Shown here one piece after another: positions 49,624-59,055 of a DNA stretch of 64,000 bases. The stretch spans positions 186,001-250,000 of the forward strand of contig NZ_BNBM01000009.1 of assembly GCF_014655715.1 (NCBI RefSeq), read 5' to 3'. Position 1 is the first letter of the stretch, and each line of letters opens with the position of its first letter. Source of the DNA: Streptomyces lanatus (GTDB lineage Bacteria > Actinomycetota > Actinomycetes > Streptomycetales > Streptomycetaceae). The translations under genes and the position numbers were made by a program. The notes below the pieces were generated by a model that ran no database searches, had not been told where the DNA came from, and saw only the letters and a program-made list of their open reading frames with translations.

Positions 49624-52600
49624 TCATGCCCGGGACTCGCATTCAGGAACGTCGAGCACGATGACGCCCAGTTCGGTCGCCGCGACGACCGTGTGGGCCG
49701 CCGCGGCCAGTGCCAGTACCTCCGCCTCCAGCTCGATGACCTGGCGGCCTTTGGAGTCCTCGATCTCTATGAGACGGCCGTGTCCGACGACGGCACGTCG
49801 GGAGTCGGGGAGGTATGCCACCACCCTGGCGGTGTCCTGGCTGTCATGTCGGCGGTGGTCGGGTGCGGCGCGTCGGAGGTTGCGGAGCCTTCCGCGCCAC
49901 CATCCCCCGCGTCCGGCGGAGACGCGGACCAGGCGCCATGCGGATCCGTCGGCCCGTACGAGCCTGAGCGTTCTGACGGGACGGTGATCGGTCAGGTCCC
50001 ATATGTGCAGGGTCAGGTCGTCGCCGGTGGACATGATGACGGGACGGCCGTCCAGTTCGGTCGTCGCGAGCGCTCGGACCGCGCCCTTGTGGGCGGTGAC
50101 GGGCTTGCCGACGGGTTGTCGTGTGGCCAGGTCCCACACCTGAATGGTCCGGTCGTGGCCTGCGGTGACTACCACGGGACGGCCGTCCAGTTCGGTCACC
50201 GCGAGCGCTCGGACCCCGCCCTTGTGGGCGGTGACGGGTATGCCGATCGGTCCACCCGTGGCCAGCTCCCACACCCGCACGCGGGCGTCGCCCGACACGA
50301 CCACCGCGCGGTCCTGCAGTTCGGCCACCGCCACCGCGTGCGCCGTGCCGTTGTGACCGGTGACGGGCTCCTCGACCACGTCGCCCGCGTGCACGTCCCA
50401 GATACGTAGGACCCGGTCGGCGTCGACGGACACGACCACCGGGCGGCCCTTCATCCGGGCCACCGTCACCGCTCGCACGCCGCTGGTGGAGCCGGTGAAG
50501 CTGTCGTCGACAGGGTTGCTGGCGTCCAGGTCCCATATCCGTACGGTCCGGTCGTCGCCGGCGGAGACGACCACGGGACGGCCGTCCAGTTCGGCCACGG
50601 CAAGCGCTCGCAAGCCGCTCGTGTGGCCGGTGAAGGGCTTGCCGACGGGTTCACGGGTGGCCAGGTCCCACACCCACGCGGTCCGGTCGGCGATGTCGCC
50701 GGAGACGACCACGGGACGGCCGTCCAAGTGGGCCACGGCCAGCGCTCGTACCCAGGTCCGGTGACCGGTGAAGGGTTCACCGACCGGGGCTCGGGTGGCG
50801 AGGTCCCACACCCACACCACGCCGACGGCGTCGACGGAGACGACCACCGCGCGGTCCTCCAGCCGTGTCACGGTCACGGCGTTCACCGTGCCGCCGATGG
50901 TGGTGAAGGGGTCGCCGATGAGGGCGCGGGTGGCCAGGTCCCATACCCGCACCGCACCGTCGGTGCCCGCGGAGACGACCACCGGACGGCCGTCCAACTC
51001 GGCCACCGCCAACGCGTACACGGAGCCGGTGTGGTCGGTGAAAGGTGCGCCGACCGGACTGCCGGCCTCCAGGTCCCACACCCACACCACTCCGTCAACG
51101 CCGGCGGAGACGACCACCGTACGGCCCTCCAACTCGGCCACCGCCACCGCGTACACCGCGCAGCCGTAGCCGGTGAACGGGGCGCCGAGAGGAACGCGGG
51201 TGGCCAGGTCCCACACCCGCACCGCACCGTCGGCGCCCGCGGAGACGACCACCGAGTGGCCCTCCGACCGGGCCACGGCCACCGCGTACACCGCCCCGGT
51301 GTGGCCGGTGAAAGGGGCACCCACCGGACTGCCGACGTCCAGGTCCCACACCTGCACCACACCGTCACCGCCGGCGGACACGGCCACCGGACGGGCCTCC
51401 AGCCGGGCCATCGCCAGCGCGTACACGAAGCCGGTGTGGCCGGTGAGCGTGAGGTGGGGGTGGATGGGCTGCCAGCGGGCCCACCGGGTGGACCAGGGAC
51501 GGTGCGGGTGATGGGCCGCGATGGCCTTGGCCAGATGATGGGTACCGCTGCAGTGGGCGGCCAGTTCCAGGTAGGACGCGCGTTCCGCGGCGGGGTTGTC
51601 GGACAGATGGAGAGCGGCGCGGCGGTAGGCGTTGGCGGCGGCCTTGGCCTCGTCGCTGTCCGCGTGCCGCAGTATGGCGAGCAGTGGCGCCCGGGTCGCG
51701 GTGAGCAGGTAGTCGGGGTCGGCGAGCAGGATGTCCAGCAGGTGTCCCTGGACGGCGTGGGCGGCCAGGTGCGTGTGGATGTACGTGTGAGCGGAGGGCC
51801 AGCCCCGGCGGTGCTGTGCGGCCGGCGGAACGCAGTCGATGAGGGTCCGGGCGATCGCGGCCTGGTCCGCCGCGGCGTCCCGCCCTTGCAGCAGGTGTTC
51901 CACCAGGGATTGGTGGAACAGGCGGTACAGCGAGCCGTTGGCCTCCTTGAAGTAGGAACCGGCCTGGCGGCGCAGCCAGGTGAGTTCGCTGTCGTCGGTG
52001 ATGCCCGGGCCGGGATGCAGGGCGTCGACGAGCCGGGCCCAGATGCCTTCCTCGCGGGGAAGGCCCGCGCCCTGCGCATAGGCGAGCGGCAGCAGCAGTT
52101 CACGTGCCCGGGCGGCCAGTTGGTCGCCGAGGCGGCTGGTCAGGTCCCGGCTCATGGCGTCACCCGCGGTGCGGGGCAGACTGCGCCGCCATCCTTCGTC
52201 GGTCGGGTCGGCGGGCTCGGCCCGGGCGGCCAGGTACTGCGCGAGGATCCGGGCGATCAGGAACGAGGGACCGGCGGCCGCGGCGACGGCCTCGGCCACC
52301 GCCAGCAGCAACTCCTCGGGGCTCTGCCGGTAGGGGCTGCCGGCATGGGACTGCAGCAGCACCGTGCGGGCGTAGGCGCGTGTGCTGTCCAGGTCGGCGT
52401 GGGTGCTGTCGTCCAGGTCGATGACCTCGGCCGACGGGTGCAGGTGTTCCAGGAGGTGTCTGCGGGTGCCCAGGAGCAGCCGTAGTCCCCCGTCGTCCTT
52501 GCCCAGGAGGCGGAGGAGATGGTCCAGGCGCTGGGCCAGTGCCTGGGGTTCGGCGGCCTCGTCGAGGGCGTCGACGAGCACGGTCAGGGGTTTCTCGTCC

Positions 52601-53760
52601 CGGGGGCGGTCGCGGAGCGCGGTGACCAGTCGCCGCAGCTGTTCGGAGCTGTTCAGACCGGGGTCGATGCGGATCGCGGCACCGGCTCCGATCGCGGTGA
52701 GCACCTCCACCGTGGTCATGGTGCCCGCGTACACCGCGACGTCGATCGCTCTGGGCGGCGGCAGTTGCTCGGGCAGCCCCCTGCGGGGCACGCCGGGGCG
52801 GCGGTCCGGGTCGCTGAGCGCGGCGAGGAGTCCGAGTACGGCGGTCTTGCCCGAGTCGGGGTCGCCCGTCACGACGTGCAGGCGCCGGTCGGACGGGTCG
52901 GCGAGCCAGCCGGTGAGTTGTCGTAGCGCCCGGTGCCGGCCGGTGAACCACTGGGTGGCGGGCAGGAATCGGGTCTCCAGATGCTCGTGCTGCTGCCGGT
53001 AGAGGCGTTCCTGCGTCTCGACGTCGAGATCGACCAGACTCGGGCGGTAGTGCGGGTTGGGAAGGAACTCCAGGTCGTGCGCCACGCCGTACTGCAAGGG
53101 CACGGGGGTCTGGAATCCCGGGACCTGGACGTCGTGGCGGATCCGGTCCACGAGGGAGGGCACCGACAGGGCGGGGGCCGTGAAGCCGCCGACCGCTCGG
53201 TCCTCGTTGCGCACCGCGCGGGCGAACGCCTGGGTGAACACGCCGGCCTGGGCCGCCTGCCGTGGCCTCGTGGACGTGACGACGACCAGGGAGCCCTGAC
53301 CGTCCCAGCCGCCGATGGCGGCCGTGGCCAGATCCTTGCCGCCCTGTCCGGCGTAGCAGCAGTCCAGGATGACCATCAGCCGCTTGATCCGGGTCTGTTC
53401 GAGCAGCCACTCGGTGAGGTACACGGTCTTCACGCCGCGGCCCAGCGGGTCGCCGGGCCGGTGGTCGGACGGCAGCAGCACATGCTGGCCGCCGTCGACG
53501 ACGTCCCCGTGACCGGCCAGGTAGAGCAGCACGTAGTCGTCGTCCCGACGGTCGCCGTCGACCGCGAAGTCCCGCAGGGCGTGCCGCAGTTGCTCACCGG
53601 TGGGGTCCGGGGGCAGCACCGGCTGGTGGGCGTAGCCGAAGTCGTCGCGCAGCAGCGTGCACATCCGCTCGACGTCCTGGGTCAGCTCGGGGCGGTCCAG
53701 TTCGGGTGCCAGGGGGTAGCGGGTGACCGCGCCGGCCAGCAGCAGACGACGTGCCCCCAC
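49624..53760 (-). CDS. Caspase-like protease / STAND NTPase / WD40 repeat protein
   Basis: Large intracellular signalling protein, probably a triggered protease. Of 1378 residues, about 1-235 form a caspase-like (peptidase C14) domain with catalytic His84 in LYLAGHGD and Cys134 or Cys135 in ILDCCYAGQGG. Residues about 270-650 form a STAND NTPase: Walker A GDPDSGKT (299-306), Walker B VLVDALDE (394-401), then a winged-helix-like region with LYRLFHQSLVEHLL. A helical linker leads to about 11 WD repeats from about 770, of the form VVSAGADGAVRVWDLAT, and a diverged end. GTG at 53760 starts 2 nt after the hydrolase stop. By analogy, ligand sensing by the propeller may drive oligomerisation and protease activation; a role in defence or cell death is inferred. 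Confidence 0.88.
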   Translation of the reverse strand: MGARRLLLAGAVTRYPLAPELDRPELTQDVERMCTLLRDDFGYAHQPVLPPDPTGEQLRHALRDFAVDGDRRDDDYVLLYLAGHGDVVDGGQHVLLPSDHRPGDPLGRGVKTVYLTEWLLEQTRIKRLMVILDCCYAGQGGKDLATAAIGGWDGQGSLVVVTSTRPRQAAQAGVFTQAFARAVRNEDRAVGGFTAPALSVPSLVDRIRHDVQVPGFQTPVPLQYGVAHDLEFLPNPHYRPSLVDLDVETQERLYRQQHEHLETRFLPATQWFTGRHRALRQLTGWLADPSDRRLHVVTGDPDSGKTAVLGLLAALSDPDRRPGVPRRGLPEQLPPPRAIDVAVYAGTMTTVEVLTAIGAGAAIRIDPGLNSSEQLRRLVTALRDRPRDEKPLTVLVDALDEAAEPQALAQRLDHLLRLLGKDDGGLRLLLGTRRHLLEHLHPSAEVIDLDDSTHADLDSTRAYARTVLLQSHAGSPYRQSPEELLLAVAEAVAAAAGPSFLIARILAQYLAARAEPADPTDEGWRRSLPRTAGDAMSRDLTSRLGDQLAARARELLLPLAYAQGAGLPREEGIWARLVDALHPGPGITDDSELTWLRRQAGSYFKEANGSLYRLFHQSLVEHLLQGRDAAADQAAIARTLIDCVPPAAQHRRGWPSAHTYIHTHLAAHAVQGHLLDILLADPDYLLTATRAPLLAILRHADSDEAKAAANAYRRAALHLSDNPAAERASYLELAAHCSGTHHLAKAIAAHHPHRPWSTRWARWQPIHPHLTLTGHTGFVYALAMARLEARPVAVSAGGDGVVQVWDLDVGSPVGAPFTGHTGAVYAVAVARSEGHSVVVSAGADGAVRVWDLATRVPLGAPFTGYGCAVYAVAVAELEGRTVVVSAGVDGVVWVWDLEAGSPVGAPFTDHTGSVYALAVAELDGRPVVVSAGTDGAVRVWDLATRALIGDPFTTIGGTVNAVTVTRLEDRAVVVSVDAVGVVWVWDLATRAPVGEPFTGHRTWVRALAVAHLDGRPVVVSGDIADRTAWVWDLATREPVGKPFTGHTSGLRALAVAELDGRPVVVSAGDDRTVRIWDLDASNPVDDSFTGSTSGVRAVTVARMKGRPVVVSVDADRVLRIWDVHAGDVVEEPVTGHNGTAHAVAVAELQDRAVVVSGDARVRVWELATGGPIGIPVTAHKGGVRALAVTELDGRPVVVTAGHDRTIQVWDLATRQPVGKPVTAHKGAVRALATTELDGRPVIMSTGDDLTLHIWDLTDHRPVRTLRLVRADGSAWRLVRVSAGRGGWWRGRLRNLRRAAPDHRRHDSQDTARVVAYLPDSRRAVVGHGRLIEIEDSKGRQVIELEAEVLALAAAAHTVVAATELGVIVLDVPECESRA

Positions 53761-53762
53761 GA

Positions 53763-54632
53763 TCAGGCCACCAGGCCCGCGTGGATGGCCGCCCCGGTCT
53801 GGGGTGCGGTCAGATAGGGGGCGACGTCGTGGGCCTTGGCGCCGTTGTGGATCAGGAACCCCTGCACGTCCGCGCCGAACAACGGCCGCAGGTCCTTGAC
53901 CAGGGCGACGACGTCCCCGCCGTCGGCGATGTTCGTCCACTGCCGCACCGCTCCCGGCCAGTGTCCGCGCGGCGGGCCGCCGTCGCCGGTGGGGGTGGGA
54001 GCGGGCCGCAGTCTGTGGAAGACGACGTGGGAGATGCCGAGCGGGGATCCCATCGTCACCAAGGCCCGCACCGGCCAGTCGGGGTTGGCGCACAGCGCTT
54101 CGTAGGCGACCACGGTCCCCAGCGAATGCGCCACGATCACCCTGGTGTCCTCGTCCACGGCCTGCGCCAACTGCCGCTGGATACGGGCGCGCAGGTCGGG
54201 TTCGGTCAGATAGCGGCGCACCTGGTGCAGGTCGAACACCATCGCCCTCAGCGCCAGCCCCGCGAAGAACCGCGAACCCGACAACGCCCGCAAAGCCGCC
54301 TGCACCGCGCCGGGAGTCCGCAGCAGCGCCCGCGCGTCCGGCGGGATGACCTGATCGTCCACTCGGGCGGCCTCGGCCCACCACAGGCCCAGCAGTTCCG
54401 TGTCGAGGCCCTCGCCGACGTCCGCGGCGGTCAGCGGCGGAAGACCGGGGCCCAGCAGCCGCCCCGGCGGGCGGAAGAACTGCCCGTAGGACACACAGCG
54501 CACCTCGTCGGGAGCCAGCTGTCCGCCGGCGAACCGCACCCCGTCGGCCATCGGTGCGAACCACTCGCGGTGCAGCACCGACTCGCCCTTCACTTGCTGG
54601 GCGATTCCATGTACTCCAACCACCCGCGCCAC
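53763..54632 (-). CDS. Alpha/beta serine hydrolase (lipase-like), partner of the caspase protein
   Basis: Predicted esterase or lipase. The 289-residue protein begins MARVVGVHGIAQQ (GTG start), the oxyanion HG motif of alpha/beta hydrolases. The nucleophile elbow is VIVAHSLGTVVAYEAL with Ser170, LVTMGSPLGI follows, and FLIHNGAKAHDVAPYL near the end may supply the His. GTG at 54632 has GGGGGG 5 nt upstream; an upstream TTG gives an untypical N-terminus. Its stop is 2 nt from the caspase gene start, so they are one operon. It may be a membrane-damaging effector or a substrate of the protease, both inference. Confidence 0.8.
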   Translation of the reverse strand: MARVVGVHGIAQQVKGESVLHREWFAPMADGVRFAGGQLAPDEVRCVSYGQFFRPPGRLLGPGLPPLTAADVGEGLDTELLGLWWAEAARVDDQVIPPDARALLRTPGAVQAALRALSGSRFFAGLALRAMVFDLHQVRRYLTEPDLRARIQRQLAQAVDEDTRVIVAHSLGTVVAYEALCANPDWPVRALVTMGSPLGISHVVFHRLRPAPTPTGDGGPPRGHWPGAVRQWTNIADGGDVVALVKDLRPLFGADVQGFLIHNGAKAHDVAPYLTAPQTGAAIHAGLVA

Positions 54633-54722
54633 ATGTCCCCCCGGATGCCCGCAGATCGCTGACAGTAGTTTTTCCGCCACCGGCCGCGCTGGCAAGCCCC
54701 CGTCCTCGGCCAGTCCCGCCGT

Positions 54723-55766
54723 TCAGTCCAGGTCGGACAGGTCGAGTACGAACCGGTAGCGGACGTCGTTGCGCCGGAGCCGGTCGAGGGCCTCGTTCAC
54801 CCGGGCCGACGGGAGGACTTCGACGTCGGCGGTGATGCCGTGCTCGGCGCAGAAGTCGAGCATGGCGGCGGTCGAGCGGCTGCCGCCGCTGCCCGCGGAG
54901 CTGAGCTTCTTGCGCCCGATGAGCAGATCGATGGTGTCCACGGTGACGGGTCCGAGGTGCCCCAGGTGGCTGAGCGTGCCGTCCATGGCGACCAGGCGGA
55001 GGTAGGGGCCGAGGTCGTGCGGTGCGGAGATGGTGTCGATGACGATGTCGAACCGGTCGCGGGCGTCGGCCAGTTGTTCCGGGTCGGTGGAGACGATGAG
55101 ATCGCGGGCGCCGAGCCGACGCGCGTCGTCGGCCTTGTCCGGTGAGCGGCTGACGACCGAGGTGTCCGCGCCGAGCGCCACGGCGATCTTGACCGCGAGA
55201 TGCCCCAGGCCGCCCAGTCCCGCCACGGCGACACGGGTCCCCGGCCCGGCGCCGAGGGCGCTCAGGGGTTCCCAGACGGTGATCCCGGCGCAGAGCAGGG
55301 GTGCGGCGGCGGCCGGGTCCAGGGCGGCGGGGAGCGGGTGGGCGAAGCGGTCGCGTACGACGTACTCGCGGGAGTAACCGCCCAGCGTGGGCGTTCCGTC
55401 GTGCCGGTCGGTGCCGTCGTACGTCAGGGTCGGGAAGGCGTGACAGAAGTTCTCCTGGCCGGCCCGGCACATGGCGCACTCGCCGCAGGAGTCGACGATG
55501 TTGCCGACCGCGACCGCGTCGCCGACGGTGAAGCGGGTGACCGCGGGTCCGGTCTCGGTCACCACGCCCGTGAACTCGTGCCCCGGCACCAGGGGCCGTC
55601 CTCCCTCGCCGGGCCGGGCGCCGACGGCGTGTACATCGGTGTGGCAGACCCCGCAGTAGTCGACCCGGACCGCGAGGTCGTCAGGGCGCAGATCGCGCCG
55701 TATCAGCGGCGTCCGCCGCAGCGTCGACGACGAGCCCTCCACCTGCCAGCCAACGGTGCTCCTCAT
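54723..55766 (-). CDS. Zinc-dependent alcohol dehydrogenase (cinnamyl type)
   Basis: NAD(P)-linked oxidation or reduction of alcohols and aldehydes in the cytoplasm. The 347-residue MDR protein has the catalytic zinc site (CGVCHTDVHAVGAR, GHEFTGVVTETG), the structural zinc cysteines CGECAMCRAGQENFC, and the nucleotide fold VAVAGLGGLGHLAVKIAVALG. All ligands are present. ATG at 55766 has GGGAGG 5 nt upstream. It is divergent from a TetR gene with matching palindromes in the gap. Confidence 0.93.
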   Translation of the reverse strand: MRSTVGWQVEGSSSTLRRTPLIRRDLRPDDLAVRVDYCGVCHTDVHAVGARPGEGGRPLVPGHEFTGVVTETGPAVTRFTVGDAVAVGNIVDSCGECAMCRAGQENFCHAFPTLTYDGTDRHDGTPTLGGYSREYVVRDRFAHPLPAALDPAAAAPLLCAGITVWEPLSALGAGPGTRVAVAGLGGLGHLAVKIAVALGADTSVVSRSPDKADDARRLGARDLIVSTDPEQLADARDRFDIVIDTISAPHDLGPYLRLVAMDGTLSHLGHLGPVTVDTIDLLIGRKKLSSAGSGGSRSTAAMLDFCAEHGITADVEVLPSARVNEALDRLRRNDVRYRFVLDLSDLD

Positions 55767-55792
55767 AGCGCCTCCCTTTCAGACTCCCAAAC

Positions 55793-55861
55793 AGACCGTT
55801 CGGTCTATCCAGGCCACAGAAGCACACCCACCCCCGCACAGGCAAACCAACTGTTCTGTCT
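55793..55861. promoter_or_regulatory. TetR operators between adh and tetR
   Basis: AGACCG-TT-CGGTCT at 55793-55806 is a perfect 14-bp palindrome, and CAACTGTTCTGTCT at 55848-55861 matches it at 10 of 14 positions. Both lie in the 109-bp divergent gap, the first near the adh start and the second just before the tetR start. Confidence 0.7.
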
Positions 55862-55875
55862 GATAGCGTCGGACC

Positions 55876-56469
55876 ATGGCCGATCAGCCCTTGACCTCGC
55901 GTGGCGCCGCGACGTACCGACGCATCCTCGATGTGGCGACCCAGGAGTTCGCCGAGCACGGGATCGCCGGTGCGCGCGTCGAGCGGATCGTGGCCGCGGC
56001 ACGCACGAACAAGGCGCAGCTCTATTCCTACTTCGGCAGCAAGGAGGGGCTCTTCGACGCCATCTTCTTCGGCTCGCTGGAGCGGATCGTGAACGTCGCC
56101 CCGATCGACGCGACCGACCTCGCGGACTGGGCCGTACGCCTCTACGACGAGTATCTGCGCCGCCCCGACCTGATCCGACTCGCCACCTGGGCGCGCCTGG
56201 AGCGACGCCCGGCCGGTCATCTGGTCGACGATCCCGACCGTCTCGACGACCACAAGCTGCGCGCCATCGCCCAGGCCCAGGCCGACGGTCTGGTCCGCGA
56301 CGGGGACCCGTTCGACGTGATGGCGATGGTGATCGCCATGTCCATGGCCTGGTCACCGGTCAGCAATGTCTACGCGGCGACCGCGCAGGAGCCCTCCGAA
56401 CTGCACGAGCAGCGTCGGACGCTGCTCCGCGAGAGCGTGCGGCGCGCCGTTGCTGCGGACCGGGACTAG
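55876..56469 (+). CDS. TetR-family regulator of the alcohol dehydrogenase
   Basis: Likely repressor of the divergent adh and of itself. The 197-residue protein has a TetR N-terminus (RRILDVATQEFAEHGIAGAR) with recognition helix TNKAQLYSYFGSKEGLF, and a helical ligand domain (LYDEYLRRPDLIRLATWARL). ATG at 55876 has no evident ribosome site and may be translated from a very short leader. Its recognition helix differs from those of the island TetR proteins. Confidence 0.88.
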   Translation: MADQPLTSRGAATYRRILDVATQEFAEHGIAGARVERIVAAARTNKAQLYSYFGSKEGLFDAIFFGSLERIVNVAPIDATDLADWAVRLYDEYLRRPDLIRLATWARLERRPAGHLVDDPDRLDDHKLRAIAQAQADGLVRDGDPFDVMAMVIAMSMAWSPVSNVYAATAQEPSELHEQRRTLLRESVRRAVAADRD

Positions 56470-56568
56470 GCCCTGGTTGCTTCCCTCCCACGCGGTCCGC
56501 TGTCTTCACCGGCGCGTTCCCGGTCCGCATAATCGGGCGGGGTCGGCGGCAACGCTTCGGGGGCGGCA

Positions 56569-57522
56569 GTGGCGTTCAGGGACGATGTGCGCGGATGGTG
56601 GGGTTCTCCGGCGGTGCGCGCCATGGTATTCGTGCTGCTCGCGACGCTGGTCTTCCACGGTCTGGTGCTGTTCGGACGGCTCAACTCCCGCGACGACGCC
56701 TTCGTCGCCGACAGCGGTTTCCGGCTGTGGGCCGTCATGGCCTCCTTCTCCTTCGCCGTCTGGATCGCCCTCCTGGACGGCGGCGTCAAGGCGGTTCGCG
56801 AACTGCCCACCTCCTGGCGGCGAGGGCGGCGCTGGTGGCTGGCCTCGCTCGTGTCGTACGCCGTGCTCATGGTGGCCGCGAGCACGATGCTCCGCGGGGT
56901 CAGACAGGGCCATGTGCCGATCGATGACTTCCCGGCGCTGATCAGCCTGCTCACCGCGGTCGGCGCCGGGGCCGGGGCTCCTTGGGTCCTCTCGGTCTGG
57001 CTCGCGCAGGAGCAGGTGCGGGAGCGGACGGACGAGGCCGGGCAGGGCACGGATCCTGACGCCGTGGCCGATCCTCCGGACCTGGCCGCTGCCATGGCCG
57101 ACCTTCTCGCCGTGTGGCGGGTGATCGAGCGCGGCGGACTCGCGCTGTCCCTGATCGTGTCGACCTCCGCCTTCAACACGGGTGCCTTGCGGCTGGCGGT
57201 CATCGGGGCGGGCGTCACGGAACCGGCCGACTTCCCGCCGGTGTAGGTGCTGGGACACGGCGCCTTCTTCACCGCCGTCCTGGTGGCCATCCTGCTCCCC
57301 CTCGTACTCGCCTGGCGGGCACAGGCGTTGGCACTCGTCGAGCGGACATTGCCCCTGCCCGCCTCAGGTCTCGTGGACGAGGACGGGCTCGCCGCGAGGA
57401 GTCGCATGGAAGCGCAACTCCAGGTGAGCGCCCGGTTCCTGAGGAACCCGATCGCGCTGCTGAGCGTGCTGTCGCCCCTCGTGACCGCGCTGGTCACCGC
57501 GCTCGTGCCCAGCGGCGCCTAG
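56569..57522 (+). pseudogene. Membrane protein split by an in-frame amber codon
   Basis: The frame from GTG 56569 encodes 225 residues with helices AVRAMVFVLLATLVFHGLVLFG, LWAVMASFSFAVWIALLDGG and WWLASLVSYAVLMVAASTML, ending TEPADFPPV at a TAG (57244-57246). The same frame then runs on for 91 codons (VLGHGAFFTAVLVAILLPLVLAW, then MEAQLQVSARFLRNPIALLS and a final helix). Together they make a 317-residue, roughly five- to six-helix protein. A point mutation to TAG, a sequencing error or readthrough could explain it. The family is unknown. Confidence 0.7.
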
Positions 57523-57546
57523 GGGACCGGCTCCGTCCGGAGGACC

Positions 57547-59055
57547 TCAGGAACCGCCGGTGGAGCTGTCGCCGTGCAGGGGCAGCAGGATGCAGAAGGT
57601 GGCGCCCTGGCCCGGGGCGGTGCGGAGGTCGACCCGGCCGTGGTGTGCGGTGACCAGGGACTGGACGATGGACAGGCCCAGACCGGCGCCACCGGTCGCG
57701 GTGCGGCCGCGGGCGGCGTCGGCGCGGTAGAAGCGGTCGAAGACATGGGCGGCCTGATCCGCCGTCATCCCCGGTCCCTGGTCGCACAGTTCCAGGACGG
57801 CCCGGCCGTCCAGCGTGCCCACGCCGATGCGCACCGGTGTGCCGGGCGGGGTGTGGGCGATGGCGTTGCCGACGAGGTTGGAGGTCACCTGGCGCAGTCG
57901 CGCCTCGTCACCGAGCACCGGGGCTCCGCCGGGCGGGCCGCCGTACGGGCCGGTCAGGGTGACGGGACGCTCGGGAGCCAGGGCCCGCAGGTCGTGCAGG
58001 GCGTCGGCGGCCAGGGTGCGCAGGTCCATCGGGGTGAGGCGAAGAGGCAGGCGGGCATCGGCGGTGGCCTCCTCGTCGAGACGGGCGAGGAGCAGGAGGT
58101 CCTCGACGATGCTGACGAGGCGGGCCGCTTCGCGTTCGATGCGGTTCATGGCGGAATCGATGTCCGCACGTTGGGGCATGCCGCCCATGCGGTACAGCTC
58201 GGTGAAGCCCTTGATCCCGAACAACGGGGTACGCAGTTCGTGGCTGGCGTCCGCGATGAAGGTGCGCATGCGTTCGTTGGTGGCGGCGCCGGCCGCGTCG
58301 CCGGCCTCGATCCGGTCGAGCATGCCGTTGAGCGCGGCGGACAGACGGCCCAGTTCGGTGCGGGTGATGGCCGGCTGCGGGACCCGGCTGGACAGGTCAC
58401 CGGACGCGATGGCCGCTGCCGTCGTCTCGATGCGCCGCAGCGGCCGCAGCCCGGCCCGTACGGCGAACCAGGCGATGACGCCCAGAAGGACGAGCACCAG
58501 GGAATCGATCACCAGCATCCACACGCCCAGGTGCCGGATCGTGGAATGGACCGGCGCCAGCGAACCGGCGACGACGACACTGCCGCCGGTATCCGCGCCA
58601 TCGGCGAGTTTCAGCGGGGCGACTGTCACGCGCCAGTCGTCGCCGGCCTCGGCCGGGACCTGGAAGGGGCGCCGGTCGCGGGCGGCGACCGCATCGGTGC
58701 CGAGGACCGGAAGCCGGGGGGCGCTGTCCTCGGGCCGGCGCAGTGTGCGCTGGGCATGGCCCTCGGCATCGAGCTGGGCGACATACACATCGCCGGTCAG
58801 CTCGCCCTCCACGGCGTCGCGCACCCGCGGTGCCGCCCCGCCCGGCAGGTCCGTCAGGTCCGGCAGCCGCGCCGCTGCCGTGGCGGCGGCGCGCACGCGG
58901 GCGTCCAACTGCTGCACCAGCTGCCGCTCCAGCAGCGTGACGAGCAGGGCGTTGCTGCCCAGCAGGGCGGCGACCACCAGCAGCAGGCTGATCGCCACGA
59001 CCCGCCCACGCAACGACAGCCGGCCGACCGGCCCGCGCCGGGCCGGGGTGCTCAT
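57547..59055 (-). CDS. Sensor histidine kinase
   Basis: Membrane sensor of the adjacent regulator. The 502-residue protein has helix 1 (VVAISLLLVVAALLGSNALL), an extracytoplasmic domain of about 130 residues, helix 2 (LGVWMLVIDSLVLVLLGVIA), HAMP (GLRPLRRIETTAAAIASGDL), HisKA with His272 in FIADASHELRTP, and HATPase_c boxes N (TSNLVGNAIAHTPPG) and G (GGAGLGLSIVQSL). It resembles TrcS-type actinobacterial kinases. ATG at 59055 overlaps the regulator stop. Confidence 0.93.
   Translation of the reverse strand: MSTPARRGPVGRLSLRGRVVAISLLLVVAALLGSNALLVTLLERQLVQQLDARVRAAATAAARLPDLTDLPGGAAPRVRDAVEGELTGDVYVAQLDAEGHAQRTLRRPEDSAPRLPVLGTDAVAARDRRPFQVPAEAGDDWRVTVAPLKLADGADTGGSVVVAGSLAPVHSTIRHLGVWMLVIDSLVLVLLGVIAWFAVRAGLRPLRRIETTAAAIASGDLSSRVPQPAITRTELGRLSAALNGMLDRIEAGDAAGAATNERMRTFIADASHELRTPLFGIKGFTELYRMGGMPQRADIDSAMNRIEREAARLVSIVEDLLLLARLDEEATADARLPLRLTPMDLRTLAADALHDLRALAPERPVTLTGPYGGPPGGAPVLGDEARLRQVTSNLVGNAIAHTPPGTPVRIGVGTLDGRAVLELCDQGPGMTADQAAHVFDRFYRADAARGRTATGGAGLGLSIVQSLVTAHHGRVDLRTAPGQGATFCILLPLHGDSSTGGS

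Noticed and set aside
53761..55479. A much longer start for the caspase protein, giving 1951 residues
   Set aside because: The extra 573 codons pass through the hydrolase and alcohol dehydrogenase genes in another frame. The caspase domain starts right after the GTG at 53760.
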